From Streptomyces piniterrae (lineage in GTDB: Bacteria; Actinomycetota; Actinomycetes; Streptomycetales; Streptomycetaceae): 64,000 nucleotides of DNA. Shown in pieces: positions 17,520 to 26,402 of the stretch (positions within the stretch are counted from its first letter, which is position 1; each line of letters starts with the position of its first letter). A program made the position numbers and the translations under genes. The notes under the pieces are model-generated. The model had not been told where the DNA came from. It was given only the letters and a program-made list of their open reading frames with translations, and did not search any database. The stretch lies in NCBI RefSeq assembly GCF_005048155.1, contig NZ_SUMB01000004.1:372001-436000 (forward strand). The letters run 5' to 3'.

Positions 17520-17607
17520 GACGTGTCTCCGATGGTTCGCACGATGCCGCGCCGCCGCTGCCTCGTGATGACCAGCGATGTCGCGGGACCCTCTGCCAAC
17601 AACACGG

Positions 17608-17637
17608 GGGCCGCTCACCGTATCCGGCGAGCGGCCC
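17608..17637. terminator. Hairpin between the protease and XRE regulator genes
   Basis: Arms GGGCCGCTC (17608-17616) and GAGCGGCCC (17629-17637) form a 9-bp stem. It lies between the stop of the serine protease (17676) and the XRE start. On the minus strand it terminates the protease transcript. Confidence 0.7.
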
Positions 17638-17675
17638 TTGTGTCCTGTGGGGCGGAAGTGAATCAGCTGGTGTTG

Positions 17676-18875
17676 TCAGTTGGTATTGAGCGTGAGCCCG
17701 TAGTGGGACAGGGCGTCGTCGAGCGGCTGGAAGTACGAGGAACCCGGCGAGTTCACCTCGCCGGTGCACTGCTGGGTCTTGGGGCCACCCGAGGTCATGC
17801 CCTGGGCCTGGTTGCCCGAGATGTAGGCTCCGCCGCTGTCACCACCCTGGGTGCAGACCGAGGAGCTGCCGAGACCGGTGACGACGGTATCGGGACCGCC
17901 GTTGGCGTCGACGTAGGTGACGGACACGTTGTACGAGGTGACCTTGCCGCAGGTCCAATGGGTGGTAGCGCCCGACTTGCAGATGTCGGCGCCCGGAGCG
18001 GCCCGCTCGCTACCGCTGACCGCGATGTCACCGGCGCTGTTCCAGGTGCCGACCTCGGTGGTTATGGAGTCGTCGGAGTCCACCTTGGCTATGCCCATGT
18101 CCACGCTGTTGGTGCCCGACGCGAAGCGGGTCTTCTCACCCTTGGCGAAGTGCTCTCCGTCGTACTGCAGGTCGGGCAGGTTCTCGACGCAGTGGCCCGC
18201 GGTCACCAGGTACTGCGTGCCGGCGGAGTCCTTCGCCCCATAACCGACCGAGCAGTAGCCGGGGCCGCCACCGATCGTCATCTTGCTGCCGGGGGCTATC
18301 GCGCTCTGCGGAGACACGTTCCCATGTCCCCGCACGACGCGAACCGCATCACCATGGGCCTTCGCCGCCTTGAGGAAGGCACGGGCCGCCGCACTCTTGT
18401 CGCTGTTGACCTCGACCGTGACGGTGTCGGAGGCGAGGTCGACCGACCAGGACGAGATGCCGGTGGGTGTCCGCTTAGTGGCCATGGCGTCGAGCTCGGT
18501 CTTGATACGGCCCAGGGCAGACTGGCCGCGCTCGGGCACCCGAGCATTCAGACCCGAGTCCTCGATCGCCGCAGCGATCTTGCCGTTGGACGCGTTAACC
18601 GTCAACGTCCCCTTGCTGTTGAAAAACGCGCCCTCCGTTTCGACCCCGTCCTTCTTCAACCCGGCGAGCGCACTCTGCTGCTGCGCCTGCCGGTCCAGCC
18701 GCTCAACGGCCGCCTTCTCGCTCACGCCAAGCGACTTGGCCAGGGCCTTGACCATCTGCGGCTCGTAGCGCGGCGACTCGGAGGTCGAGTTCCCTGCCTG
18801 TGCACCGGTGGCAACGGAGACCGAAAGCAGGGCGCCGACTGCGATGGCAAGACAATACTTGCGGGAGTCTCTCAA
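17676..18875 (-). CDS. Secreted S1-family serine protease, streptogrisin-like
   Basis: This is a 399-residue preproprotease of the alpha-lytic protease/streptogrisin group. I chose the TTG at 18875 because GGAAGGA lies just upstream and the product then begins with a signal peptide (LRDSRKYCLAIAVGALLSVS). A prodomain of about 160 residues acts as folding chaperone. The mature chymotrypsin fold begins near MTIGGGPGYCSVGY. Catalytic triad: His in TAGHC (about 226), Asp in NSVDMGIA (about 256), Ser in GGDSGGA (about 344). Cysteine pairs match the family. There is no C-terminal binding domain. Confidence 0.95.
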   Translation of the reverse strand: MRDSRKYCLAIAVGALLSVSVATGAQAGNSTSESPRYEPQMVKALAKSLGVSEKAAVERLDRQAQQQSALAGLKKDGVETEGAFFNSKGTLTVNASNGKIAAAIEDSGLNARVPERGQSALGRIKTELDAMATKRTPTGISSWSVDLASDTVTVEVNSDKSAAARAFLKAAKAHGDAVRVVRGHGNVSPQSAIAPGSKMTIGGGPGYCSVGYGAKDSAGTQYLVTAGHCVENLPDLQYDGEHFAKGEKTRFASGTNSVDMGIAKVDSDDSITTEVGTWNSAGDIAVSGSERAAPGADICKSGATTHWTCGKVTSYNVSVTYVDANGGPDTVVTGLGSSSVCTQGGDSGGAYISGNQAQGMTSGGPKTQQCTGEVNSPGSSYFQPLDDALSHYGLTLNTN

Positions 18876-19330
18876 GGTTGTTCCTTCCAGTCGCAGAACA
18901 AGCGCCCCAGGTGGGGGGTTGAAACACACTGGAAGTCCAAGGGCTTCACCATGTTTCACAGGGCAGGCGCTTGTCTGGCGGCGCGGGTGGGGGCCGATCG
19001 CCGCGGACCAAACCCTGTCGTAGCCGTGATATTCGAGACAAGGTTCTTACCCGGCCCTCTTTTCAACAGAGTTGCGAAAAACTGTGAATTCGTGACCGTC
19101 CACGCACACGGGAATACGAGCCGTGACGAACTGTGGTAATTCTGCGCGGAGTTGGCGTGGCATATGGAGATCCCGCTGGCCGACGCCTTGCAGGCGGCCC
19201 TGTTCGGCTTCGGGCTGATCGGGGTCCGACGGAATGGTGCTTCCGTCGCTAAAGCGCGCTCGCGGTCACGGCCCCGGCTCCGGCTCCGGTGCTGGTGCCG
19301 GTCTGACTCATCGACTCCCCCGCCTTGTCG
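18876..19330. other. Intergenic region upstream of the protease gene
   Basis: This 455-bp stretch separates the protease start from the stop of the response regulator, both on the minus strand. It must hold the protease promoter. I see no gene, RNA or clear operator in it. The part near 19060-19140 is relatively AT-rich. Confidence 0.5.
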
Positions 19331-19978
19331 CTAGCCGAGGATCCCCCGGTCGTACGCCACCGCCACCGCCGCCGCACGGTCGTTCACGCCCAGCTTTCCG
19401 TACACATGCGTGAGATGCGTTTTCACCGTCGCCTCGCTGATGAACAGCACCCGTGCGATCTCCCGGTTCGCGGTCCCTTTGGCGACCAGCGCCAGAACCT
19501 CCCGCTCCCGGGCGGACAGCGCGACGCCGGCGGAGGCCGAAGGTGTGCGTACCGCCGTCACCAGGCGGGACGCCACCGCAGGTGACAGTACGGTGCGGCC
19601 CTCCGCCGCCGCCCGTACCGCCGTGAACAACTCCTCGCGCGGCGCGTCCTTGAGGAGATAGCCGGTGGCGCCCGCCTCGATCGCGGGGAGCGTGTCCGAG
19701 TCGGTGTCGTACGTCGTCAGGACCAGGACCTTGGCGCGGGCGCCCCGGCGGGTCATCTCGGTGATCGCGTCGACACCGCCGCCACCGGGCATCCGCAGGT
19801 CCATCAGGACGACATCCGGGTCGAGTCGCTCGGCCAGGTCGACGGCGGCGACGCCGTCGGCCGCTTCGCCCAGGACGCGGAACCCGGGGGCCGACTCGAA
19901 CATGCCGCGCAGTCCGTCGCGTACGACCGGGTGGTCGTCGACGATGAGAAGAGTGATCAAAGGGTCTTTGTCAGTCAT
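19331..19978 (-). CDS. NarL/LuxR-type response regulator
   Basis: The 215-residue regulator has a receiver domain with the acidic pocket (IVDDHPVVRDGL), the phosphoacceptor Asp in VVLMDLRMPGG and the conserved Lys in GYLLKDAP. A LuxR-type helix-turn-helix follows (LSAREREVLALVAKGTANRE, then ISEATVKTHLTHVYGKLGV). Its ATG overlaps the end of the histidine kinase gene by 8 bp, so the pair is translationally coupled. It is the last gene of a four-gene operon with an ABC transporter. It probably controls that operon or other export genes. Confidence 0.95.
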   Translation of the reverse strand: MTDKDPLITLLIVDDHPVVRDGLRGMFESAPGFRVLGEAADGVAAVDLAERLDPDVVLMDLRMPGGGGVDAITEMTRRGARAKVLVLTTYDTDSDTLPAIEAGATGYLLKDAPREELFTAVRAAAEGRTVLSPAVASRLVTAVRTPSASAGVALSAREREVLALVAKGTANREIARVLFISEATVKTHLTHVYGKLGVNDRAAAVAVAYDRGILG

Positions 19979-21437
19979 GGCGCACCAACGGTACGCGGGC
20001 CGATACCGCCGTCCCGTGCCCCGGCTCCGACTCGACCTCCACAGTGCCCGCGACGCGTTCCGCGCGGGCACGCATGCCGTCGAGGCCGAAGCCGCCGGAG
20101 CCGCTGCGGGGCGGGAGGGCGAGCGGGTCGAAGCCATGGCCGTCGTCGCGTACGTCGAGGGCGACCTCGTCGTCCATGTAGGAGAGGGTGACGCCGACGC
20201 GAGTCGCCTTGGCATGCCGAGCCGTGTTGGACAGGGCCTCCTGGGCGATGCGGACCAGGGTTCCCTCGATCTCCTCGTGCAGCGGTTCGGCGGTGCCGGT
20301 GACGGTGAACTCGGCGCGGGCACCCACCCGCCCGGCCCATTCGGTGAGGGTCGCTTTCAGGGCCTCGGGCAGCGCGTGGTGCTCCAGGGCGAACGGGCCG
20401 AGGTTCTGCACGGAGCGGCGGGCCTCGCCGAGGCTGTGCCGGGCCAGGTCGGCGGCGCGGTCCAGGTGGCCCCGGGCGAGGGCCGGGTCGGTGGCGTTCG
20501 CGACGACCTGGAGCTGGGCGATGATGCCGGTCAGGCCCTGTGCGAGGGTGTCGTGGATCTCGGCAGCCAGCCGGCGCCGCTCGTCGCTGACACCGGCTTC
20601 CCTTGCCTGGACGAGGAGTTGGGCGTGCAGGGCCGCGTTCTCGTCGAGTGCCTGCTGTAGCCGGGCGTTGGTGTCCTCCAGTTCGGCGATCGTGTCGGCC
20701 TGGACGCGGGTGCGCTCCTCCTCCTGGGCGGAGAGGTGGCTGAAGACGTAAAGCAGTCCGATATGGGCGGCGAGCACACCGCCGAACAGCAGCCAGCCCG
20801 TCTGTCCGCTCGGCGGCAGACCACCGGAGTTGGATCCCGCCATGATGACGGCGGTCGCGATCAAGCCGATGCGCACCAGGCGCCGGGGCAGCAGCCGTTC
20901 GGCGCCGAAGTAGCCCAGCACGGCGTAGAAGGCGAAGAGCGGGTTGAGCCAGGTCAGGGTGAAGGCGAGGGCCCAACGCAGCGCGTAGTAGACGGTGCTC
21001 GCGACGGACGGCCCGGTGTGCCGGCGGTTCGCCCGGCTCCACCACAGCTGGAGTGCGAGGGCTACGGGGACGAGGGCCGCGGCGGCGTACCGGTCGCCCG
21101 TGCTCATCAGCGGGGCGGCGGTGGCGACCGACAGGAGGGTGCCGACGCCGAGGAAGGCGTAGGGGCCCCAGCGTATGAACGACCCCCAGCGCTGCTCCAC
21201 GTAGGCGTGGGCCTGCACGGCCCGCAGGGCGGCGGGGGCGGTGGGGGCCGTGGAGTCGGTCGGTGCGGTGGGTGAAGCGGGCGCGGCGGGCGGAGTGGGC
21301 GCAGCGGGATCGAGTTCGGGCGGTCCCATCGGCCGGCTCGGGGGCTCTGCCTCCGCGTCCCCGGTCCGAGAATGCGGGAGGGGCTGCTCGTTCCGTGTCC
21401 GTGTCCGTGTCCGTTCCGTACCCGTGTGGCTCACCAT
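19971..21437 (-). CDS. NarL-family sensor histidine kinase (HisKA_3)
   Basis: The 488-residue kinase starts at ATG 21437. An Ala/Pro/Thr-rich cytoplasmic N-terminus (about 75 residues) precedes six or so transmembrane segments (about 100-250). A coiled coil (EEERTRVQADTIAELEDTNA) leads to the dimerisation box with phospho-His in RRLAAEIHDTLAQGLTGII. The ATPase domain has the N box EALSNTARHAKATR and G box DDGHGFDP. It partners with the overlapping response regulator. The membrane-spanning sensor without a large external domain suits sensing of a membrane-active compound, perhaps the substrate of the co-encoded ABC transporter. Confidence 0.94.
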   Translation of the reverse strand: MVSHTGTERTRTRTRNEQPLPHSRTGDAEAEPPSRPMGPPELDPAAPTPPAAPASPTAPTDSTAPTAPAALRAVQAHAYVEQRWGSFIRWGPYAFLGVGTLLSVATAAPLMSTGDRYAAAALVPVALALQLWWSRANRRHTGPSVASTVYYALRWALAFTLTWLNPLFAFYAVLGYFGAERLLPRRLVRIGLIATAVIMAGSNSGGLPPSGQTGWLLFGGVLAAHIGLLYVFSHLSAQEEERTRVQADTIAELEDTNARLQQALDENAALHAQLLVQAREAGVSDERRRLAAEIHDTLAQGLTGIIAQLQVVANATDPALARGHLDRAADLARHSLGEARRSVQNLGPFALEHHALPEALKATLTEWAGRVGARAEFTVTGTAEPLHEEIEGTLVRIAQEALSNTARHAKATRVGVTLSYMDDEVALDVRDDGHGFDPLALPPRSGSGGFGLDGMRARAERVAGTVEVESEPGHGTAVSARVPLVRHD

Positions 21438-21523
21438 GGCCCCAGTGTCCTGCACACCACCCGTCACACCACCCGTCACACCGCCCCTCACCCCGACCGT
21501 CATCCCACCCCTCACCCCGGCCG

Positions 21524-22324
21524 TCACTCCCAGCGGAACCAGCGGGCCGCGGCCGCGGAGAGCACCGCGGTCCACAGGGCGAGTACGCCGAGTTGGTGCC
21601 AGGAGGGCCAGTCGCCCACCGTGGCCTCACCCAGGGCCTGCGCTGCGGCGCCGAGCGGCAGCAGCTCGACGATGCGGGCCAGGGTGTCCGGCATCGCCTG
21701 CACCGGAAGCCAGACGCCCGCGCTGAACATCATCGGAAAGACGACGATCGAGCCGACGGCGCCCGCGATCTTCTGGGTGCGGGAGAGCGCCGACACCAGA
21801 GCGCCCAGGGCGAGCATCACCAGAACGGCGAGGGCGAGAGCCAGGACGTATCCGAAGATCTGCCGCGGCAGTGGTACGTCGAAGGCCAGGCGGCCCACGA
21901 GCAGGGTCAGCGCCGCGGACACCAAGGTGGCCGCGCCATGCAGCCCCATCTGCGCGCCGAGCAGCGCGCCGGGCCGCACCGGGGTGGCCGACATCCGGCG
22001 TAAGATGCCGCGTTCGCGGTAGCCGGTGACGACCGGCGGCATGGCCTGCAGTCCGGCCATGATCATGGCGAGCAGAACCGACACGGGGACATACGCGTCG
22101 ATGAGGCGCAGTCCGCCGAGAGAGGCGTTGGTCTCGCGGAAGCTCGGGATGGAGCCGAGCACCACGAGCAACAAGGTCGGGAAGACCGTGATCCAGAACA
22201 GTCCGCCCGGCTCGCGGCGGAAGAGCCGCGCCTCGGCCTTCAGGACGGCGCGGGCCGCGGCGGGGCGAGCGGTGGCGGCGGCAGCGGTGGCCGTACTCAT
22301 GTCGTGGCTCATGTCGTGGCTCAT
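21524..22324 (-). CDS. ABC-2 type transporter permease
   Basis: The 266-residue permease has six transmembrane segments, including FWITVFPTLLLVVLGSI, YVPVSVLLAMIMAGLQAM, and the ABC-2 signature region SRTQKIAGAVGSIVVFPMMFSAGVWLP. It pairs with the ATPase encoded just upstream, overlapping its stop by ATGA. The start region is three perfect 12-bp copies, giving MSHDMSHDMST, so three in-frame ATGs (22324, 22312, 22300) are available. The first is coupled to the ATPase. The pair resembles drug or antibiotic exporters controlled by two-component systems. Confidence 0.93.
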   Translation of the reverse strand: MSHDMSHDMSTATAAAATARPAAARAVLKAEARLFRREPGGLFWITVFPTLLLVVLGSIPSFRETNASLGGLRLIDAYVPVSVLLAMIMAGLQAMPPVVTGYRERGILRRMSATPVRPGALLGAQMGLHGAATLVSAALTLLVGRLAFDVPLPRQIFGYVLALALAVLVMLALGALVSALSRTQKIAGAVGSIVVFPMMFSAGVWLPVQAMPDTLARIVELLPLGAAAQALGEATVGDWPSWHQLGVLALWTAVLSAAAARWFRWE

Positions 22325-23229
22325 GTCGTGGCTCCCGTCAGGTCCAGGAACGCGTCGTCCAACGTCGCGTCGGAGACCCGGAGTTGATGGGCTGTGATGT
22401 GGTGGCGGGCGAGCAGTGTGATCACCGCGTTCACGGTCTCGTCGGTGCCGTTGATGGAGACCCGGCCGTCCCTGTCGTCGGCCGAGACGGAGGCGGCGGC
22501 CGGCAACTCGGCCAGTTCGCGCAGGTCGAGCGGGCGCGACGGTGTGAAGGAGATGACCGTCGAGCTCGCGGACCTGCTGATAAGACCCGCCGGGGTGTCG
22601 AGGGCGGCGATCCGGCCCTGGTCGATCACGGCGATCCGGTCGCAGAGCCGCTGCGCCTCCTCCATGAAGTGGGTGACCAGGAGGACGGTCACCCCGCTCG
22701 CGCGCACCTCCTCGATCAGCTGCCATGTGTCGCGACGGGCCCGGGGATCGAGCCCCGTGGTGAGCTCGTCGAGTACGACGACCCTGGGGCCGCCGACCAG
22801 GGCGAGTGCGATGAAGAGACGCTGCTTCTGGCCACCGCTCAGCTTGCCGAAGCGGGTGCCGAGCTTCTCGGTGAGACCGAGGCGCAGGGCCAGCGGTCGC
22901 CAGTCGGCGGGCCGTTCGTAAAAGGAGCTGTAGAGCTCAAGCGCCTCCTGGACGGTGAGCTTGGCCTGGAGCTCGCTCTCCTGGAGCTGGGCGCCGAGGA
23001 GTTGGGTGACGCGGTCGTGGTCGGTGTTCGGGTCGAGCCCGGCGACCTTGACGGATCCGGCGTCGGGGATGCGGAGTCCCTCGATGCATTCGACGGTGGT
23101 GGTCTTACCGGCACCGTTGGGGCCGAGGATCCCGAAGATCTCGCCCTCCTCGACGGAGAATGACACCCCGTCGACCACGGCCCGGCCGCCGTAGACCTTG
23201 CGCAGGTCGCTGACCTCGATGACTGACAT
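22321..23229 (-). CDS. ABC transporter ATP-binding protein (drug-export type)
   Basis: The 302-residue ATPase has Walker A GPNGAGKTTT near residue 40, Q-loop LGAQLQES, signature LSGGQKQRLFIALALV and Walker B VVVLDELTTGLDP. In Walker B the usual Pro after Asp-Glu is Leu. The catalytic Glu and switch His (LLVTHFMEEA) are kept. A C-terminal extension of about 90 residues follows, as in CcmA/DrrA-like exporters. It is the first gene of the operon ATPase-permease-kinase-regulator. A perfect 20-bp palindrome lies 58-77 bp upstream of the start. Confidence 0.94.
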   Translation of the reverse strand: MSVIEVSDLRKVYGGRAVVDGVSFSVEEGEIFGILGPNGAGKTTTVECIEGLRIPDAGSVKVAGLDPNTDHDRVTQLLGAQLQESELQAKLTVQEALELYSSFYERPADWRPLALRLGLTEKLGTRFGKLSGGQKQRLFIALALVGGPRVVVLDELTTGLDPRARRDTWQLIEEVRASGVTVLLVTHFMEEAQRLCDRIAVIDQGRIAALDTPAGLISRSASSTVISFTPSRPLDLRELAELPAAASVSADDRDGRVSINGTDETVNAVITLLARHHITAHQLRVSDATLDDAFLDLTGATT

Positions 23230-23286
23230 GCTTCGAGCATCGTCGGGCACGGCCGCCGAGAACATCGCCCATCGCGCTCGAAGCAG

Positions 23287-23306
23287 CATCAACCGATCGG
23301 TTGATG
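23287..23306. promoter_or_regulatory. Perfect 20-bp palindrome, likely TetR-type operator
   Basis: CATCAACCGATCGGTTGATG is its own reverse complement. AACCG(N2)CGGTT cores are typical of TetR-family sites. It lies 58 bp upstream of the ABC ATPase start, where a repressor would block the promoter. No TetR gene is nearby, so the regulator would act from elsewhere. Confidence 0.65.
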
Positions 23307-23448
23307 CCGGGGTACGACCGGTCGCCCAAGCAGGCATGGCAGCGCCGCGCCATCACGCCGACCACCCGGGCCGACGTCCACCGCAGGTCCGCCACCCAGC
23401 CGTGCGCGACGGGCTGACCGGCCTCACCCGTACGCCAGGTACCGCGCC

Positions 23449-24111
23449 TCACCGCCCCAAACCGGCAGCCTTGACCTCGCGTTGCGCAAAGACATCCTCA
23501 CGACGCTCCGCCATCTGCCGCAGCGCATCCTTACGGTCCCGCTTCGACAGCCGGTCGAGATACGTGTGACCGAAGAGGTGATCGGCCTCATGCTGCAGAC
23601 ACCGCGCGAAGTACCCCGTTCCTTCGATGACAACGGAGTTGCCGTCCTTGTCGAGCCCACGAACGACGGCACGATCCGTACGAGGAACCGCCATGGCGGC
23701 ACCGGGCACGGACAGGCAGCCCTCGAATTCGTCAACGAGTCGGCGGCTACCCGGATCGGGCAGTTCCAGGACGGGGTTGATGATGTGGCCGACATGCCGG
23801 ATCCCGTAGTCGTCCGGGCAGTCATACACAAACAACTGCAAGTCGACGCCTACCTGATTGGCGGCCAGGCCGGCACCGTCGGCCACATACATCGTCAGGA
23901 ACATGTCGTCGATCAACGCCGACAACTCGGCGGAGCCGAAGTCCGCCACCTCCTGGCACGGACGGCTCAGGACCTCCTCACCCACCACCGTGACCCGGCG
24001 CACCGAACCCCGTTCCGCCTCCGGCGGCAGAGCGGGATACGAGTCGACGGGTCGGCCCTGCACCCGGACTCGCCGGTCTATGGGACGGGACTGATCGTGA
24101 CGAACAGGCAT
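23449..24111 (-). CDS. def: Peptide deformylase
   Basis: Peptide deformylase removes the formyl group from the N-terminal methionine of new proteins. The 220-residue product has all three metal-site motifs: GAGLAANQVG, EGCLSVPG with the Cys ligand, and CLQHEADHLFGHTYLDR with the HExxH helix. It has an N-terminal extension of about 40 residues compared with short deformylases. ATG start at 24111. Streptomyces often carry several such genes; a copy with its own divergent regulator could be an inducible or resistance copy, for instance against actinonin-like inhibitors. That role is inference. Confidence 0.95.
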   Translation of the reverse strand: MPVRHDQSRPIDRRVRVQGRPVDSYPALPPEAERGSVRRVTVVGEEVLSRPCQEVADFGSAELSALIDDMFLTMYVADGAGLAANQVGVDLQLFVYDCPDDYGIRHVGHIINPVLELPDPGSRRLVDEFEGCLSVPGAAMAVPRTDRAVVRGLDKDGNSVVIEGTGYFARCLQHEADHLFGHTYLDRLSKRDRKDALRQMAERREDVFAQREVKAAGLGR

Positions 24112-24196
24112 CGCTGTCTCCCCTTCTGCGCATGCCACAGACGCCGCGGACGTCACCGCGGCCTGATGCCTCCGAGCGAGAACCGCTTGCCAAGGC

Positions 24197-24223
24197 CTTT
24201 GCAAAGTAGCAGACTTTGCAAAG
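24197..24223. promoter_or_regulatory. Two identical CTTTGCAAAG palindromes
   Basis: The perfect 10-bp palindrome CTTTGCAAAG occurs at 24197-24206 and 24214-24223, 17 bp centre to centre, in the 111-bp divergent region between deformylase and regulator. The second copy ends on the first base of the regulator's GTG start. This is a strong candidate operator for that regulator. Confidence 0.7.
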
Positions 24224-24810
24224 TGACCGAAGATGACCTCAACTCCCAGCCCGACCAGACGCGGGACACCGGCGATGAACTGCGCGAGCACGAAGTCCGC
24301 ACGGCCCTACTGGACTTGCTGGCGGAAGTCGGCACCGTCACGGCGACCGAAGCCGCCGCCGAACTCGGCTACAGCTCTGGGCTCTGCTCGTTCCACCTGC
24401 GGCAGCTCGCACGGCACGGCCATATCGAAGAGGCCCCTCATAACGGGGGTCGCGCACGCCCCTGGCGCCTGCGGCAGCACACACCCACCGCCACTGCACC
24501 CGCGGAGGATCAGTTCGGCGACCTGGCCCGAGGACTGGAGGACGAGAGCTGGCAACGCTGGCTCGCCCAACGCGACCAAGCACCGGCCGAATGGCGCCAC
24601 GACGAAGCCTTCAGCGCCGTCGCCTACCTGACGCCCGAAGAGATGAGCCGGCTCGCGGACACCATCCGACGCGCACTCGCCCCCTACCAGGACCGCGAAC
24701 AACGCCCTCTCGCACGGCCTGACGGCGCCCGACCGGTGGCCCTCATCACCCGGCTGTTCCCCTTGCTGCCCCACGCGACAGACGGGACGGACCAGACGGA
24801 CCAGGGTTGA
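24223..24810 (+). CDS. Winged-helix (ArsR-like) transcriptional regulator
   Basis: The 195-residue protein begins at the GTG at 24223, the first start after the operator. Its winged-helix domain (EHEVRTALLDLLAEVG, TATEAAAELGYSSGLCSFHLRQLARHGHIEEA) occupies residues 20-85. A C-terminal domain of about 110 residues follows. The start lacks a good ribosome site and overlaps the second operator palindrome, so the mRNA may be leaderless and autorepressed. It is divergent from the deformylase gene and likely controls it. The upstream part of this open frame overlaps def on the other strand and is not coding. Confidence 0.85.
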   Translation: MTEDDLNSQPDQTRDTGDELREHEVRTALLDLLAEVGTVTATEAAAELGYSSGLCSFHLRQLARHGHIEEAPHNGGRARPWRLRQHTPTATAPAEDQFGDLARGLEDESWQRWLAQRDQAPAEWRHDEAFSAVAYLTPEEMSRLADTIRRALAPYQDREQRPLARPDGARPVALITRLFPLLPHATDGTDQTDQG

Positions 24811-24863
24811 GAAGCCGAGTACTGCTCAACGGCAAACGCGCTGGGAGCGGTCGACCGCGCGGG

Positions 24864-26402
24864 TCAGCGGGCGCTTGCCGTCACCCGCACCGTGGCTCCA
24901 GGCCGAGTTGTCGGGAGCAGCAGTCTGGCCCTGCCAGGACCGTCGGCCACCACTACCACCGCCGGCCCGGCCCCGGAGACGGACACCCGTGCGCCGTCGG
25001 GGAAGGCGGTGGCGGGCAAGGAGAGCAGTGTCCAGGCGCGCCGTGTGGTGCGGTCGGCGGTCAGGGTGAGGGTGTACGTCCGGGTGGCCGGGGTGTAGGA
25101 CTCGGTGTCCGGGGTGCCCGCCACCGCCGGTGCGTACGGAGCGAAGGCCGGCTCCTTTCCGGGGGCGGGGCTGCCGTCGCGGTCGTAGGCGCAGTAGCCG
25201 CCGCCGTTGTTGGCACGGCAGCCGTACCACAGGGCCCAGCCCGAGGCGAAGCGGTCCATAGAACCCACTTGACGCCGCATCAGCTCTGCGTTTCCCGGTG
25301 TGGTCGCCTGCGGCGGACCCCATTCGCCGACCAGCACCGGCAGCCGGTGAGCGGCAGGGTAGCCGCCGATGGCGGCTTCGTAGTTCTCGATGAAGCGGCC
25401 CGAGGGGTCCCAGTCGGCTCCTGATTCAACGGCGGTGTCGTAGTAGTGCGGCGCGTAGCCGAGGCGATCCGCGCCGGGTCGCGGGTCGTCGAAGCCGGGC
25501 AGGCTGGTGGGGACACCCTGACCAACCAGGACGGTGGGTTCGAGGAAGAGCCACGCATCGGGGTCGACGGAGCGCACGGCGTCGATCAGCCGCCGGTACA
25601 TGGCCGCCAGACGCCCACGCTCCAGGGCGGCGGATGCCTCGACCTGGTCGTCGGGATTGGTCGGGTCGCCGGAAATCGGCCCGAAGGGCTCGTTGAACAG
25701 GTCGTAGCCCAGCAGCGAGCGGTGTCCACACAGAACCGCCGCGACCTTCGCGTAGGCGGCGGTCTGGGCGACGCGCAGATCGGGGTCGTCGTACAGGTGC
25801 GTAAAAGCGGCCTGTACAGCGGGCTGGAAGTAGTCCGCGAACCAGTCGTCGGGGTTGGGCTCGAAGGGCAGCCCGTCGGTGCGGGTGGCCCAGGCGGGCA
25901 TGCCGTTGTGACCGAACGCCGGGCCGAAGACATCCTGATGCCAGTCGATCAGGACAAGCACCCGGTGGCGGTCCGCCCAGCCCAGAACCCGGTCGAGGTA
26001 GCTCAGATAGCCCATGTCATAGCGTCCGCGGTGCGGTTCGACCTTCTCCCACTGGATATTGAGCCTCATCACTCCGAAGCCGTCGCTCGCCACCCGCGCG
26101 ACGCGCTCCTCGGTCACCGTGTCGGTCTTGCCGAGGTTGAGCCCGCGCAGCCGCAGGACGCGCCCGTGCCGGTCGGTGAAGTGCGTACGGCCGTCGGGCG
26201 AGGTGACGGTGCCGGAGGGGAGGGGCCAGGCAGCGCCCTGCCCGCGCTGGGCGGCCGTCGGTTCGGACTGGAGCAAAGTCGACTCGGACTCAACGGCCGT
26301 CGGCGCGGTCACTCCCATCGCCGCGGCGGGGATGTTGGTCGGGGCGGCACACAGCAGGGCCAGCCCTAGGGCGATGATCGTGGCGGCGCGGCACATACGC
26401 AT
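24864..26402 (-). CDS. Secreted GH5 glycoside hydrolase, endoglycosylceramidase-like
   Basis: The 512-residue enzyme has a signal peptide (MRMCRAATIIALGLALLCAA). The catalytic TIM barrel belongs to GH5: LRLRGLNLGKTD, DWHQDVFGPAF near 152, the acid/base Glu in YDLFNEPFGP near 237 and the nucleophile Glu in VLVGEWGPP near 359. The DWHQD.FG context and the long loops are typical of endoglycosylceramidases, which cleave the oligosaccharide from glycolipids. A C-terminal beta-sandwich of about 80 residues ends the protein. It converges with the winged-helix regulator. Exact substrate unproven. Confidence 0.9.
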   Translation of the reverse strand: MRMCRAATIIALGLALLCAAPTNIPAAAMGVTAPTAVESESTLLQSEPTAAQRGQGAAWPLPSGTVTSPDGRTHFTDRHGRVLRLRGLNLGKTDTVTEERVARVASDGFGVMRLNIQWEKVEPHRGRYDMGYLSYLDRVLGWADRHRVLVLIDWHQDVFGPAFGHNGMPAWATRTDGLPFEPNPDDWFADYFQPAVQAAFTHLYDDPDLRVAQTAAYAKVAAVLCGHRSLLGYDLFNEPFGPISGDPTNPDDQVEASAALERGRLAAMYRRLIDAVRSVDPDAWLFLEPTVLVGQGVPTSLPGFDDPRPGADRLGYAPHYYDTAVESGADWDPSGRFIENYEAAIGGYPAAHRLPVLVGEWGPPQATTPGNAELMRRQVGSMDRFASGWALWYGCRANNGGGYCAYDRDGSPAPGKEPAFAPYAPAVAGTPDTESYTPATRTYTLTLTADRTTRRAWTLLSLPATAFPDGARVSVSGAGPAVVVVADGPGRARLLLPTTRPGATVRVTASAR

